A stretch of 64,000 bases of DNA. Origin: Rhodospirillaceae bacterium (GTDB taxonomy: Bacteria; Pseudomonadota; Alphaproteobacteria; Rhodospirillales; Rhodospirillaceae). The notes beneath the pieces were generated by a model. The model saw only the letters and a list, made by a program, of their open reading frames with translations. It was not told the DNA's origin and made no database searches. Below, piece after piece: positions 16,783 through 24,952 of this stretch. The DNA lies in contig CANJSF010000015.1 of the NCBI GenBank assembly GCA_947476925.1, positions 32,899 through 96,898 on the forward strand, given 5' to 3'. Both the position numbers and the translations under genes were made by a program. Position 1 is the stretch's first letter. Every line of letters begins with the position of its first letter.

Positions 16783-17346
16783 TTACTTCTTCGCCTCGGC
16801 CGGTAACGGCTCGGTGCGCAGCACTTGGCTCATTTCAATTACCCAGCCGTCGGGATCGCGGAAAAACATGTTTTTAACAGTTTTGATCGAATCCGCGCTG
16901 CGGGTCATGGCCTCTCTCGGTGTTTGCAGCATGGTCGTGCCGAGGGCTTGGAGATTTTTATAAACACCATCCAGGTCGTCAGTCTCGAGCATCAACACCG
17001 CGTCGCCGATGCCATAGCCCGCCGTCGCGTTCCGCGTGCGCTTTAATGCCGGCTTGTCGTACTGGAGCAAACCGATCATCGCGATCCAGGGGTCGCGACC
17101 GGCCATTATCGTTAAGTTCGATTGCCCTGGCTTCCCGTCGACGGGGAACGACGTCGGTTTGTTGGGGTCGCGCGCCCCACCGGTTTCCAACCAAATCTTG
17201 AAGCCGATTTTTTCGTAGAAAGAGACCGAAGCCTTGGTATCACTGACCAGCAGAGTCGTGCGCCGTACGACCGAAGTAATGGCTTGGGCAGATGTGGCGG
17301 TTAAGCCGATCAACAAGCTAGTCGCAATGGCAATGACGATACGCAT
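16783..17346 (-). CDS. exported single-domain VOC protein (B)
   Basis: This 187-residue protein has a signal peptide (about 1-22, ending AQA) and a VOC module beginning VVRRTTLLVSDTKASVSFYEKIGFKIW and ending MFFRDPDGWVIEMSQ. The D-P-D-G-x-x-(I/V)-E end carries the glutamate that serves as a metal ligand in many VOC enzymes. It pairs with the exported VOC gene 12 nt downstream. Both have signal peptides, so the pair probably works in the periplasm. The TRAP binding-protein gene lies 33 nt upstream on the same strand. The substrate is unknown. Confidence 0.78.
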   Translation of the reverse strand: MRIVIAIATSLLIGLTATSAQAITSVVRRTTLLVSDTKASVSFYEKIGFKIWLETGGARDPNKPTSFPVDGKPGQSNLTIMAGRDPWIAMIGLLQYDKPALKRTRNATAGYGIGDAVLMLETDDLDGVYKNLQALGTTMLQTPREAMTRSADSIKTVKNMFFRDPDGWVIEMSQVLRTEPLPAEAKK

Positions 17347-17379
17347 GTCTATCTCCCCAGTGTGCTTGAAGCGAAGTGG

Positions 17380-18384
17380 CTACTTTTTATTTTGCGCAGC
17401 GTAGGCCTTTTTGCCTTCCTGAGCGAGGTCCCACACTTTTTGAGCATTGCCGCCAATCTTATCAATCAGTTGCTTGGTCACGATACTTGTAGCTTCGCGC
17501 CAACGCCCACGTTGCTCGGGCGTGATTGTGTGAATTGTAAAGCCCTTCTGCGATGACTGCGCCAAGTAGCCTGCCACTTCGTCACGTGTCCATTGACGTG
17601 ACTGGCTCATCGGAATCCACGATTCGGTCATGACTTTGCGTTGGTCGGCGGGCAGGCTATCAAGCCAACTCTGGCGCAACACAATGATCGACGTGGCAAA
17701 GCTGTGATCGGTCATCGTAATGTTTTTGGCTTCGCCAGCGATACCGGTTGTCAAATACATCGTCGCGCCGGTTTCGCCTGATTCGATCAATCCCGTTTGT
17801 AGAGATGACACAACTTCGGTGAAGGCCATCGGGATTACGTCAGCCTTCAAAGCTTGTGCAAACATCTGCGATGCATCGCTAGATGACACGCGGAAGCGTT
17901 TGGATTTGGCGTCCTCAGGCACAATGATTGGCGTTTTGGACCACACTTGGCTGAAGCCAATTTCGTCCCAATTCATGAAGTAGATATCTTTCTCTGCAAA
18001 CATCTTGCGGAAGGCCGGATACAAGTAGTTATCCATCACAAAGTCGGCCTCAGCGTAGTTGTCAAACAGGTAAGGCGTATAAAGTATGGCCAATTCCGGC
18101 ACGACGGTTGTCGACACCGCGCCCGACCAGTTGGCGATGTTCACCCGGCCGCGACGAATGCCAGCCACTAAATTTTCCTCTGAACCTAGCTCGCCGTAGA
18201 TCAGCATTTTCATTGTAATCTTGCCACCCGACGATTTCTCGACGTTGTCGCGATATGTCAGCCACTTTTGATCGCCCCGTGTATTGCGCACTCCAGTGCC
18301 TCCTGCAGTCACTTCCAGGGCCTGGGCTACAGTCGCACTGCTAACAAGCAGTGCCATCGCTATAATTAAGCCGCGAATCGTCAT
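17380..18384 (-). CDS. TRAP transporter solute-binding protein (DctP type), copy 1
   Basis: This 334-residue periplasmic protein has a signal peptide (about 1-23, ending AQA). It shows the DctP features MLIYGELGSEENLVAGIRRG (ligand-loop region), LYTPYLFDN and VVSSLQTGLIES, followed by the helical tail REATSIVTKQLIDKIGG. The ATG at 18384 is preferred over an upstream reading from 18429 that overlaps the VOC gene. No TRAP permease gene adjoins, so it must use the DctQM pair at 36084-37972 or another elsewhere. Three further homologues occur in this window. The ligand is probably a carboxylate, by family. Confidence 0.84.
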   Translation of the reverse strand: MTIRGLIIAMALLVSSATVAQALEVTAGGTGVRNTRGDQKWLTYRDNVEKSSGGKITMKMLIYGELGSEENLVAGIRRGRVNIANWSGAVSTTVVPELAILYTPYLFDNYAEADFVMDNYLYPAFRKMFAEKDIYFMNWDEIGFSQVWSKTPIIVPEDAKSKRFRVSSSDASQMFAQALKADVIPMAFTEVVSSLQTGLIESGETGATMYLTTGIAGEAKNITMTDHSFATSIIVLRQSWLDSLPADQRKVMTESWIPMSQSRQWTRDEVAGYLAQSSQKGFTIHTITPEQRGRWREATSIVTKQLIDKIGGNAQKVWDLAQEGKKAYAAQNKK

Positions 18385-18407
18385 CGTTCTCTGTTCTCCA
18401 AAAATGC

Positions 18408-19445
18408 TTAAGCTTGTAGGGCGGTCCAAGCATAGCCGTCTGGGGCCGTAAACGAAAAGGCCGCAGTGCCAAATTCATCAGGAAGAATCTCGGTTATCGC
18501 TGTTGCTCCACCATGTTTCGGGTACGCCATAACGGCCGCGCGCGTGGCTTGCAAATCACGCATGCGCACGGTGTAGAGGCTATAGCCTAACTGTCCTGGC
18601 CGCGACTGTGGACGCATGTCAGGTTGAGGTCGGGCGTTCTGGATTAGGAATGCTCGCAGTCGCCCTGGTAGTTGAGTGTCCAGTGTGTCGCCGCTGGCGG
18701 GGTCTTCGAGATCGCATTCAGTAAAGTGCTCGCCCGCGGATAACTCAAAAAAATCTGACGGCGTGTACCCAGGCTCGCAATCGATGTGAACTTTTTTGCC
18801 CGGCTTAAAGCCAAGCACCTCGGTGTAAAAATCGAAAATGCTGAAGTCATCGCCAGTCACCACCAAGCCCATATGGCAGCCCTCGCTTGTTTGCAAAAGG
18901 CTGTCTTTCGCTACAGTGCCGTAACGGGTCATTGTCACACCAAAGCGCTGCATAGCCACAACCCGCGCTGTCGGGAATGTCATTTGGAAATTGTGCGAAG
19001 CCCGAACAGGTTCAACAAACGGCTTTTGTTCAAAGCCGCGAGCGGGTGAACGGACATTTATCAACGGTCCGTTGAGCTTGATATCGTGACCAAGTTGGCG
19101 TGCTGTTTCGCCGTGGTTGAACACAGTTATGATGTCATCAGTGCGATGAACCGACCATCGCGAGCCGGTCGACCGCAGGGGCGCGTGACCCAAGCCTGGA
19201 CCCAGCGGCGTTTGCCAATGAAAAAGCCGGATCAGACCGTGGATCGCCGATTGATGAACCAGGCGAACGCTCGTGAGGTTTGACGCCACGCCATATAGTT
19301 GTTGGGCCTGCTCGGCGGCCAGGCTGCCGCGTGAAGCCACGGTGTAACCCCAGGAACGCCAGAAGGCGCACGGGGCCTCTAGATCGGTAACGCCGACCCC
19401 AATTTCATGGATACCCCCAACTAAACCCGACTTAACGCTGGTCAT
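18408..19445 (-). CDS. two-domain VOC protein
   Basis: This 345-residue soluble protein starts with IHEIGVGVTDLEAPCAFWRSWG, a VOC module. A second module begins around residue 185 with CHMGLVVTGDDFSIFDFYTEVL, and the ending FSFTAPDGYAWTALQ is the usual final strand. Extradiol-type or lyase-type metal chemistry is possible; ligands cannot be assigned with confidence. It lies 23 nt upstream of the TRAP binding-protein start and is probably co-transcribed with it, so it may process the imported compound. Confidence 0.7.
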   Translation of the reverse strand: MTSVKSGLVGGIHEIGVGVTDLEAPCAFWRSWGYTVASRGSLAAEQAQQLYGVASNLTSVRLVHQSAIHGLIRLFHWQTPLGPGLGHAPLRSTGSRWSVHRTDDIITVFNHGETARQLGHDIKLNGPLINVRSPARGFEQKPFVEPVRASHNFQMTFPTARVVAMQRFGVTMTRYGTVAKDSLLQTSEGCHMGLVVTGDDFSIFDFYTEVLGFKPGKKVHIDCEPGYTPSDFFELSAGEHFTECDLEDPASGDTLDTQLPGRLRAFLIQNARPQPDMRPQSRPGQLGYSLYTVRMRDLQATRAAVMAYPKHGGATAITEILPDEFGTAAFSFTAPDGYAWTALQA

Positions 19446-19527
19446 TGGCCCAGGCCCCGGTTAAACGACAAGTCGTGTTTCACAGGCCCAGCGCGCAAAC
19501 GCAAGGGGCCATGATAAAAGGCTGGCT

Positions 19528-20502
19528 GTGACCTTTCCGGTTTTACAATCCGTCCTTGATTCTGATGCGCTCGCCGTCGAGGTGGCGCGGCGCTATGGCC
19601 TATCGGGCGCAGTGCGGTGCCGCCTGATCAGCCGGGGCATGAACGATATATACGACGTTCGAAACGGTGCTCATAGATATGCATTGAAGTGTGCACGGGC
19701 CGGCAAATGCTCTGATGCCGAGTATGGCTACGAGCAGGATTTAGTCATGCATTTAGCCCGCGGCGGGCTCGTGGTGCCGACCCCAGTTTTGCAGAAGGAC
19801 GGCACTTCATTTTTTTCGCTTCCGGCGCCAGAAGGCCCACGCCAAATTGTCTTGATGCGCTGGCTCGATGGAATTCCATGCACCAAGGCGATGACCATTG
19901 ATGATGCGCGCAGGCTGGGCGTGTTTCTGGCGCGGCTTCACGAAGTGTCGGAAAAATTTAATCACCCGGTTCACCGCTCCCTCAATAGCGAAGCCAAAAT
20001 CCGCGCGCGCCTGCCCTCGTTGATCGAGATGGTCGGGGATGATCGCGACATGCTGGTGTTTCTGCAACGCGCAGCGGCGGCGACGCACGCGCGCATCGAG
20101 TCCCTCGATCATCGCATTTTGCCGCGTGGCGCCACACATGGGGACTTCCAGTACGCCAACATCATGACGCAGGCCGATGGCGGCCTGGCTGTGTTTGACT
20201 TTAGCGATTGCGGCGAAGATTTTCTGGCGCGCGACTTGGCTTCGTTTTTCTGGCGGGCCGACTTCGACGGTGTGGGTGAAAAGCTCAATGGTCCGTTCGT
20301 GGCTGGCTACGAATCGCGCCGCCCCTTAAGCCCAGCTGAGAAAGCGGCGCTGCCATTGTTTCGCGCATCGCGGCATTTACTGATTACCGCCAGCTTCGCG
20401 CATTATGTGAATCGTATTGGGCCAATTCCCGGCTTTGACGGTAGCTTGCGTTACTACCTCAGCATGATCCGCTTGCACTGCGCTCAGGCGGGGTTGGCTT
20501 AG
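19528..20502 (+). CDS. phosphotransferase (APH/ChoK-like kinase)
   Basis: This 324-residue protein has the aminoglycoside phosphotransferase fold: a lysine in RYALKCA (50-56), the catalytic HGDFQYANI (204-212) and the metal-binding DFSDCG (224-229). The start is a GTG at 19528. Family members phosphorylate hydroxyls of small molecules such as homoserine, choline or antibiotics; the best guess is a metabolite kinase. It is transcribed divergently from the VOC/TRAP unit. A REP-like palindrome starts right after its stop codon. Confidence 0.8.
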   Translation: MTFPVLQSVLDSDALAVEVARRYGLSGAVRCRLISRGMNDIYDVRNGAHRYALKCARAGKCSDAEYGYEQDLVMHLARGGLVVPTPVLQKDGTSFFSLPAPEGPRQIVLMRWLDGIPCTKAMTIDDARRLGVFLARLHEVSEKFNHPVHRSLNSEAKIRARLPSLIEMVGDDRDMLVFLQRAAAATHARIESLDHRILPRGATHGDFQYANIMTQADGGLAVFDFSDCGEDFLARDLASFFWRADFDGVGEKLNGPFVAGYESRRPLSPAEKAALPLFRASRHLLITASFAHYVNRIGPIPGFDGSLRYYLSMIRLHCAQAGLA

Positions 20503-20503
20503 G

Positions 20504-20551
20504 AGCATTTCCCCGACAAGTGGGAACCGGTAAGCGTGGGAAGTGCGACCA
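20504..20551. repeat. REP-like palindromic element, copy 1
   Basis: Directly after the kinase stop codon lies AGCATTTCCCCGACAAGTGG followed by GAACCGGTAAGCGTGGGAAG. It matches the element at 52212-52258 (AGCGTTTTCCCGATAAGTGG...) at most positions. The ends are inverted (CCCG-AAGTGG against CGTGGGAA). Both copies begin within 1-2 nt of a stop codon. Elements of this style are common in Rhizobiales and related alphaproteobacteria. Confidence 0.65.
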
Positions 20552-20559
20552 AGAAGAAA

Positions 20560-21297
20560 TCAGAGGCTTTCTGAGAGTTCGACCAACTCATATGCCGTCA
20601 TCATATAGCCGCCGACGGTACCTTTCAAAAACGTGTAGTTGCCATCGGCGGTCACCCACACATCATAGACCGGATGTTCGACGGGTAAGCCATGCACTTC
20701 ACCGAAGCGAAAGTGCAGCGATTCAAAGGTGCCAGCTTTGACTGTAACTTTGTCGCGGTCGACCAGCGAGATTGTGGCAGAGGCCATGGCAATGCTCGGC
20801 CCTGTGGCGCCACGATGATCGGTCGACGACACCACAAAACGCGGCAGGGTTTGCGTTTGGGGGCCCTTCAAGTCGAATAACTTCACGCACCAGCCGTCGT
20901 TGGCAATGGCGTGGCCGCCGAACATCGGCGTCGATCCGTTCAAGGACCAGCGCTGGCTGATACGGCCTTCGACCGAAGTGAATGTTTCGCACTCAGCTTC
21001 GGTCTCGGTAAACCGGAACCAGCCCGAACCACGAAATGCATCACCTACACTGATACGAATAAACGCATCGGTCGGTCGCCAATGTGCATCAAGGTTCAAC
21101 TGCTCGAAGCGCAGCACGCTGGGCCGATCATCAATCTCGGCATGTGCGATCAGCGAGCGTCGCCCGTCATTGTGAACAGTAACCGTAAACACTTCACGAC
21201 CACGTTCGTGGCCCATGCGGTCGGGCTTGTTGGATGTATATGCGATGCGCCCACGAATAATTTTGTGATCGCGTTGAAGGTAATTGGGCAGGGGCAT
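20560..21297 (-). CDS. conserved protein of unknown function, tandem paralogue A
   Basis: This 245-residue protein has no signal peptide or membrane segment. Recognisable blocks are LQRDHKIIRGRIAYTSNKPDR, AEIDDRPSVLR, SSTDHRGATGP, KVTVKAGTFESLHF and a GNYTFLKGTVGGYMMTAYEL ending. The K-AGTF-x-x-(Y/L)-H-F segment and the beta-rich pattern resemble DUF3108-like proteins, but I cannot name the family. The gene 9 nt upstream (21307-22074) encodes a clear paralogue with all the same blocks, indicating tandem duplication. Function is unknown. Confidence 0.7.
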   Translation of the reverse strand: MPLPNYLQRDHKIIRGRIAYTSNKPDRMGHERGREVFTVTVHNDGRRSLIAHAEIDDRPSVLRFEQLNLDAHWRPTDAFIRISVGDAFRGSGWFRFTETEAECETFTSVEGRISQRWSLNGSTPMFGGHAIANDGWCVKLFDLKGPQTQTLPRFVVSSTDHRGATGPSIAMASATISLVDRDKVTVKAGTFESLHFRFGEVHGLPVEHPVYDVWVTADGNYTFLKGTVGGYMMTAYELVELSESL

Positions 21298-21306
21298 TGC
21301 GCGTTC

Positions 21307-22074
21307 TCAGACTTTTGGCGGCGTGATGTCTTTGAATTCGATCAACTCGTAATAGGTTTGCATATAGCCGGCCACGCCACCCTTGAGGAACGTAAACTCG
21401 CCATCTGCGGTGGTCCAAATTTCATAAGGTGGATGCTCGGTCAGCAACTCTTTGGTGCCGGGAAATTGGAAGTGATAGGCATCAAATGTGCCAGCCTTCA
21501 CTGTGACTTTTTCTTTGCCCACGTACCCCAGTTGCATCGATATCGCATAGAATAATGGACCGGTGGCGCCGCGATGGTCGGGGGAAGACAACAAAATCTG
21601 GCCGATATTTTGAATGCCGCCTTTGGAAATGTCATAGTGCTTGAAATGCCAACTATCACAGGCGATGGCGTGGTTCTGAAAGGTTTTGAGCGGCGCCTTT
21701 AGCGCGTACTTTTGTGACACGCGACCCTCAGTGGCCGTGAACGTTTCGCATTCGGCATAAGTGTCGTAAAACTTCATCCACCCTGTGCCCATGAACTTAT
21801 CGCCCACCGTCAAGCGCATCATGCAGTCCAAGGGCAGCCAATCCTTATCCAGCGCGTAGATCGCATCACGGTGAACACTGGGCCGGTCGTCGATTTCGGT
21901 ATGTACGGTGATCGTGCGCGAGCCATCGCCATGAACCACCAATGTATACATCTCGCGGCCGCGCTCCTGGCCTTTACGCTCGGGTTTGTTCGAGATGTAC
22001 GAAATAACACCCGTATAAACTTTGTGATCGCGTTGCATAATTGATTGGCCAGGGGCCGGGGCTGCGGTGCTCAA
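21307..22074 (-). CDS. conserved protein of unknown function, tandem paralogue B
   Basis: This 255-residue protein is homologous to the product of the next gene: MQRDHKVYTGVISYISNKPER, TEIDDRPSVHR, SSPDHRGATGP, KVTVKAGTFDAYHF and EFTFLKGGVAGYMQTYYEL. It carries about ten extra N-terminal residues. The conserved H-R-D/E and DHRGATGP loops could form a ligand site, but no catalytic motif is known. It begins 67 nt after the amidase stop on the same strand and precedes paralogue A by 9 nt. The two are probably co-expressed. Confidence 0.7.
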   Translation of the reverse strand: MSTAAPAPGQSIMQRDHKVYTGVISYISNKPERKGQERGREMYTLVVHGDGSRTITVHTEIDDRPSVHRDAIYALDKDWLPLDCMMRLTVGDKFMGTGWMKFYDTYAECETFTATEGRVSQKYALKAPLKTFQNHAIACDSWHFKHYDISKGGIQNIGQILLSSPDHRGATGPLFYAISMQLGYVGKEKVTVKAGTFDAYHFQFPGTKELLTEHPPYEIWTTADGEFTFLKGGVAGYMQTYYELIEFKDITPPKV

Positions 22075-22141
22075 AACGTCTCTCCCGAATTTGTTTTCTT
22101 GGTCTGCAAGCCCACCATCATAGGGGGAGTAGAACGCAAGG

Positions 22142-23554
22142 TTAAGTCAGAACTGGGCGAATGGGATGGTTTGCAGCTGCTTCATAGGCTGCAGCAATGC
22201 TCAAAGCGGTGGCATCTGCCCAGGGCCTGGCAGTAACTTGTAAGCCCATCGGTAACTGGTCTGATGTCTGGCCCATAGGCACAGATGCTGCTGGTGCGCC
22301 TACATAATTGGCCAGTGAAGTGAAGGCCGTGAGGTTTTTGGGCATGGTCTGCAGGAACGCAAACGCGGGGCACGGTGTGGTGGGGGTCACTAGCACGTCG
22401 ACATCAGCGAACAGTGAATTGGCGATAGGCCGTACCGCGCGAATGGTTTCAAAGGCCAAAGCCAATTTGGGCGCATTTTGCTGCTGGCCAAAGGCAACGC
22501 CATCACGAAAAATCTGGCTAAACCCCAAAGGGTTCTGTTCCAACGCTTTGGCGTAATAAGTGGCAAGATCAGCCTCAATCACCAACATCGCTTTCGGGCG
22601 GATCAGGTTGTGATGATAGCCCTTCAGCTCAACATCGATGACCTGCGCGCCAAGCTTAGTCAGTTGCTTTAACGCGGCTTCATAGGCCTTAGTAATATCT
22701 GGGTGAACGGCATCAGATGCGAAACTTGCAAGATCGCGCAATCGACCGATGCGAACGCCACGCAACGATTTTGGAATTTCAAAAGCGGCCAGCGCATGGC
22801 TCGAAGCCGTGCGGCTGAACGGATCTGCACCATCAGGCCCAGCCATCGCCTCGAGCATTAATGCGAGATCATTGACGGTTCGCGCCATCGGCCCCACGTG
22901 ATCCAGCGACCAGGCCAATGGAACCACGCCAGAGGTGCTCACCAATCCTTGCGTGGGCTTGAGCCCAGCAATTCCGCAAAATGACGAAGGGATGCGAATC
23001 GAACCGAGCGTGTCTGTCCCTAAAGCAGCCGCGCACAAACCTGCGGCCAAGGCAGCGCCCGATCCACCAGATGACCCGCCGGGCGTAAAGCCATCGCGGT
23101 GGGGGTTATAACAAAAGCCGTAGGCTTCGTTGGCCGTGGTCGCGCCATGCGCGCCTTCATGCATGTTGAGCTTGCCCAGAATCACGGTGCCGGCCGACTT
23201 CAACTTGGCGATGACGGTGGCATCGGTTGTGGGCGTTTCTCGGCGCCGCGCTTCAATGCCGGCTGTGGTTGGCACGCCCGCCACATCGATGTTGTCTTTG
23301 ATTGCGATGGGAATGCCGTCAAGTGGTCCGCGCAGGCTTCTGTTTTTTCGGCGCGCATCGGACGCGTCAGCCGCAGCCAACGCCTGGTCGGTCATCACGG
23401 TGATAAAGCAATTGAGCTTAGGGTTGTGAACCGCAATGCGCTGCAAATAAAGTTCTGTCAGGCCACGCGACGTAACAGCGCCATGGGCCAACTGCTGGCT
23501 CAACTCAGTAATGCCTTGAAAGGCGAGTGATGAGTTGTGCGTGTCAGCGTTCAT
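22142..23554 (-). CDS. amidase (amidase signature family)
   Basis: This 470-residue protein has the amidase-signature catalytic triad: Lys86 in PIAIKDN, the cis-Ser161 in GGSSGGS (159-165) and nucleophile Ser185, spaced 24 residues apart as in the family. The strand before the nucleophile reads GTDTLGSIRIPS rather than the common GTDTGGSIR, so Leu183 replaces a Gly near the oxyanion hole. It should hydrolyse an amide or ureide in the cytoplasm. Its ATG overlaps the CoA-ligase stop by 4 nt, making it the last gene of a coupled group (SDR to amidase). Confidence 0.88.
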   Translation of the reverse strand: MNADTHNSSLAFQGITELSQQLAHGAVTSRGLTELYLQRIAVHNPKLNCFITVMTDQALAAADASDARRKNRSLRGPLDGIPIAIKDNIDVAGVPTTAGIEARRRETPTTDATVIAKLKSAGTVILGKLNMHEGAHGATTANEAYGFCYNPHRDGFTPGGSSGGSGAALAAGLCAAALGTDTLGSIRIPSSFCGIAGLKPTQGLVSTSGVVPLAWSLDHVGPMARTVNDLALMLEAMAGPDGADPFSRTASSHALAAFEIPKSLRGVRIGRLRDLASFASDAVHPDITKAYEAALKQLTKLGAQVIDVELKGYHHNLIRPKAMLVIEADLATYYAKALEQNPLGFSQIFRDGVAFGQQQNAPKLALAFETIRAVRPIANSLFADVDVLVTPTTPCPAFAFLQTMPKNLTAFTSLANYVGAPAASVPMGQTSDQLPMGLQVTARPWADATALSIAAAYEAAANHPIRPVLT

Positions 23555-24951
23555 ATTTTCTTGAATCGCTCGTCGGACAATCGTTTTGGTTTCTGGCGCT
23601 GATCGACTTCCGTCAGGCTGGCCAGCGCGCCCGGTGTGTGCAATTCGACATTCATTTCAACGCCAATGCGGGTTTTCAGCAAGGACTGAAATGCTTGTTT
23701 CAGTTCTTCGCTGGGGGCGGCATCAACTTCAATCATCACCAGCATCTCGTCGCGACCCTTGGCATCGCGCGTTGCGCGGCAGAAAAACTCACCCTTAAAC
23801 TCGGGCCGGGCGTTTAACACTCCGCCAATGCCATGGGGGAACACGTTGATGCCACGCAGCTTCACCATGTTGTCCGAACGGCCGAATATGCCCTGAAGCC
23901 TTTTGAAATTCAGGACCGTGTTTGTGTTTTCGGCATAAAACGCTGATACGTCATGCGTGTTAAAGCGAATCATCGGGTAGATGTCGTCTTTGAATAGCAC
24001 CGTGGTCACAATGTCGCCGCTTTCGCCGTCGCTCACCGGCTTGCCGGTGTCTACATCTAAAATCTCGACGTACTGCGCGTCTTCCCACACATACATGCCA
24101 TTATGGTCCGGCCCCTCGCTGGAGATAATTCCGGTATCGCCAACGCCGTACCAATCAAAGCACTCGGCTCCGCCCCACATCGCAGAAATTTCTTTAATGT
24201 TCTCGCGGCCAAAATGGCCCGAAATCATTCGAATCTTGATATCTTTCCCGGGGATCAGGCCTTCTTCGCGCGCCACTTGGGCCAGGCGCTTCACATAGTC
24301 GATGAAGCCAACAATCACGGTGGCGCCGAAGCGCTTCATCAACTGCACTTGCTGCACGGAACGGGTTTCAACGCCCGTGCCGGCCGACATGAACGTCGCG
24401 TTGGTAAAATGCAACACGGCTTCGCGCATGTAGTGCCCGGCATTGACCATGCCGTGCCCATAAACCGAATGAACAACATCGGCCCCCGTCATGCCCTGCC
24501 AAATGTAGGCCCGCGCCACGAGCAAGTTTTGAATCTCGCGTGTCTTAGGCCCAAACAGCAACACCTGCGGCGTCCCGGTGGTGCCCGATGTCGTATGCAT
24601 CACGGCTGGGGCATGATGAGGGTCGGCGAAATCCAAGCCGCCGAAGTCGCCGAAGGGCGGCTTTTCACCCAAGCTATCCATGATGTCGGACTTTGAAAAC
24701 ACCGGCAGCTTTTCAATGTCATCCAGCGAGGCAATGTCGCCCAGCTTTGCGCCCCCATTACCCCACAGCCGCTGATAGAATGGGATCTGCCAGGCCCGAC
24801 GGACGCAGTTCATGAACAGCCGATTTTGCTGGGCCCGCAGCTCGTCGCGGCTGATCTTGGAAAAGCGCGCGACAAACTCATCACCAATCGGGTGATCAGT
24901 GAGCATTTGATTGAGGTCGAGGGCGGCGAAGTAGGGTGGAAGCTTGGGCAT
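23551..24951 (-). CDS. acyl-CoA ligase, phenylacetate-CoA ligase (PaaK) type
   Basis: This 466-residue member of the adenylate-forming superfamily has the P-loop HTTSGTTGTPQV (119-130) and PaaK-like features: the Y-G-V-G-D-T-G-I motif, the FKDDIYPMIRFNTHDV segment and the GRSDNMVKLRGINVFP hinge. These enzymes activate aryl or short branched acids with ATP and CoA. Length is close to the 430-470 of the family. It starts 1 nt after the acyl-CoA dehydrogenase stop and overlaps the amidase gene by 4 nt. An amidase plus ligase implies an amide-to-acid-to-CoA route. Confidence 0.86.
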   Translation of the reverse strand: MPKLPPYFAALDLNQMLTDHPIGDEFVARFSKISRDELRAQQNRLFMNCVRRAWQIPFYQRLWGNGGAKLGDIASLDDIEKLPVFSKSDIMDSLGEKPPFGDFGGLDFADPHHAPAVMHTTSGTTGTPQVLLFGPKTREIQNLLVARAYIWQGMTGADVVHSVYGHGMVNAGHYMREAVLHFTNATFMSAGTGVETRSVQQVQLMKRFGATVIVGFIDYVKRLAQVAREEGLIPGKDIKIRMISGHFGRENIKEISAMWGGAECFDWYGVGDTGIISSEGPDHNGMYVWEDAQYVEILDVDTGKPVSDGESGDIVTTVLFKDDIYPMIRFNTHDVSAFYAENTNTVLNFKRLQGIFGRSDNMVKLRGINVFPHGIGGVLNARPEFKGEFFCRATRDAKGRDEMLVMIEVDAAPSEELKQAFQSLLKTRIGVEMNVELHTPGALASLTEVDQRQKPKRLSDERFKKI

Positions 24952-24952
24952 C

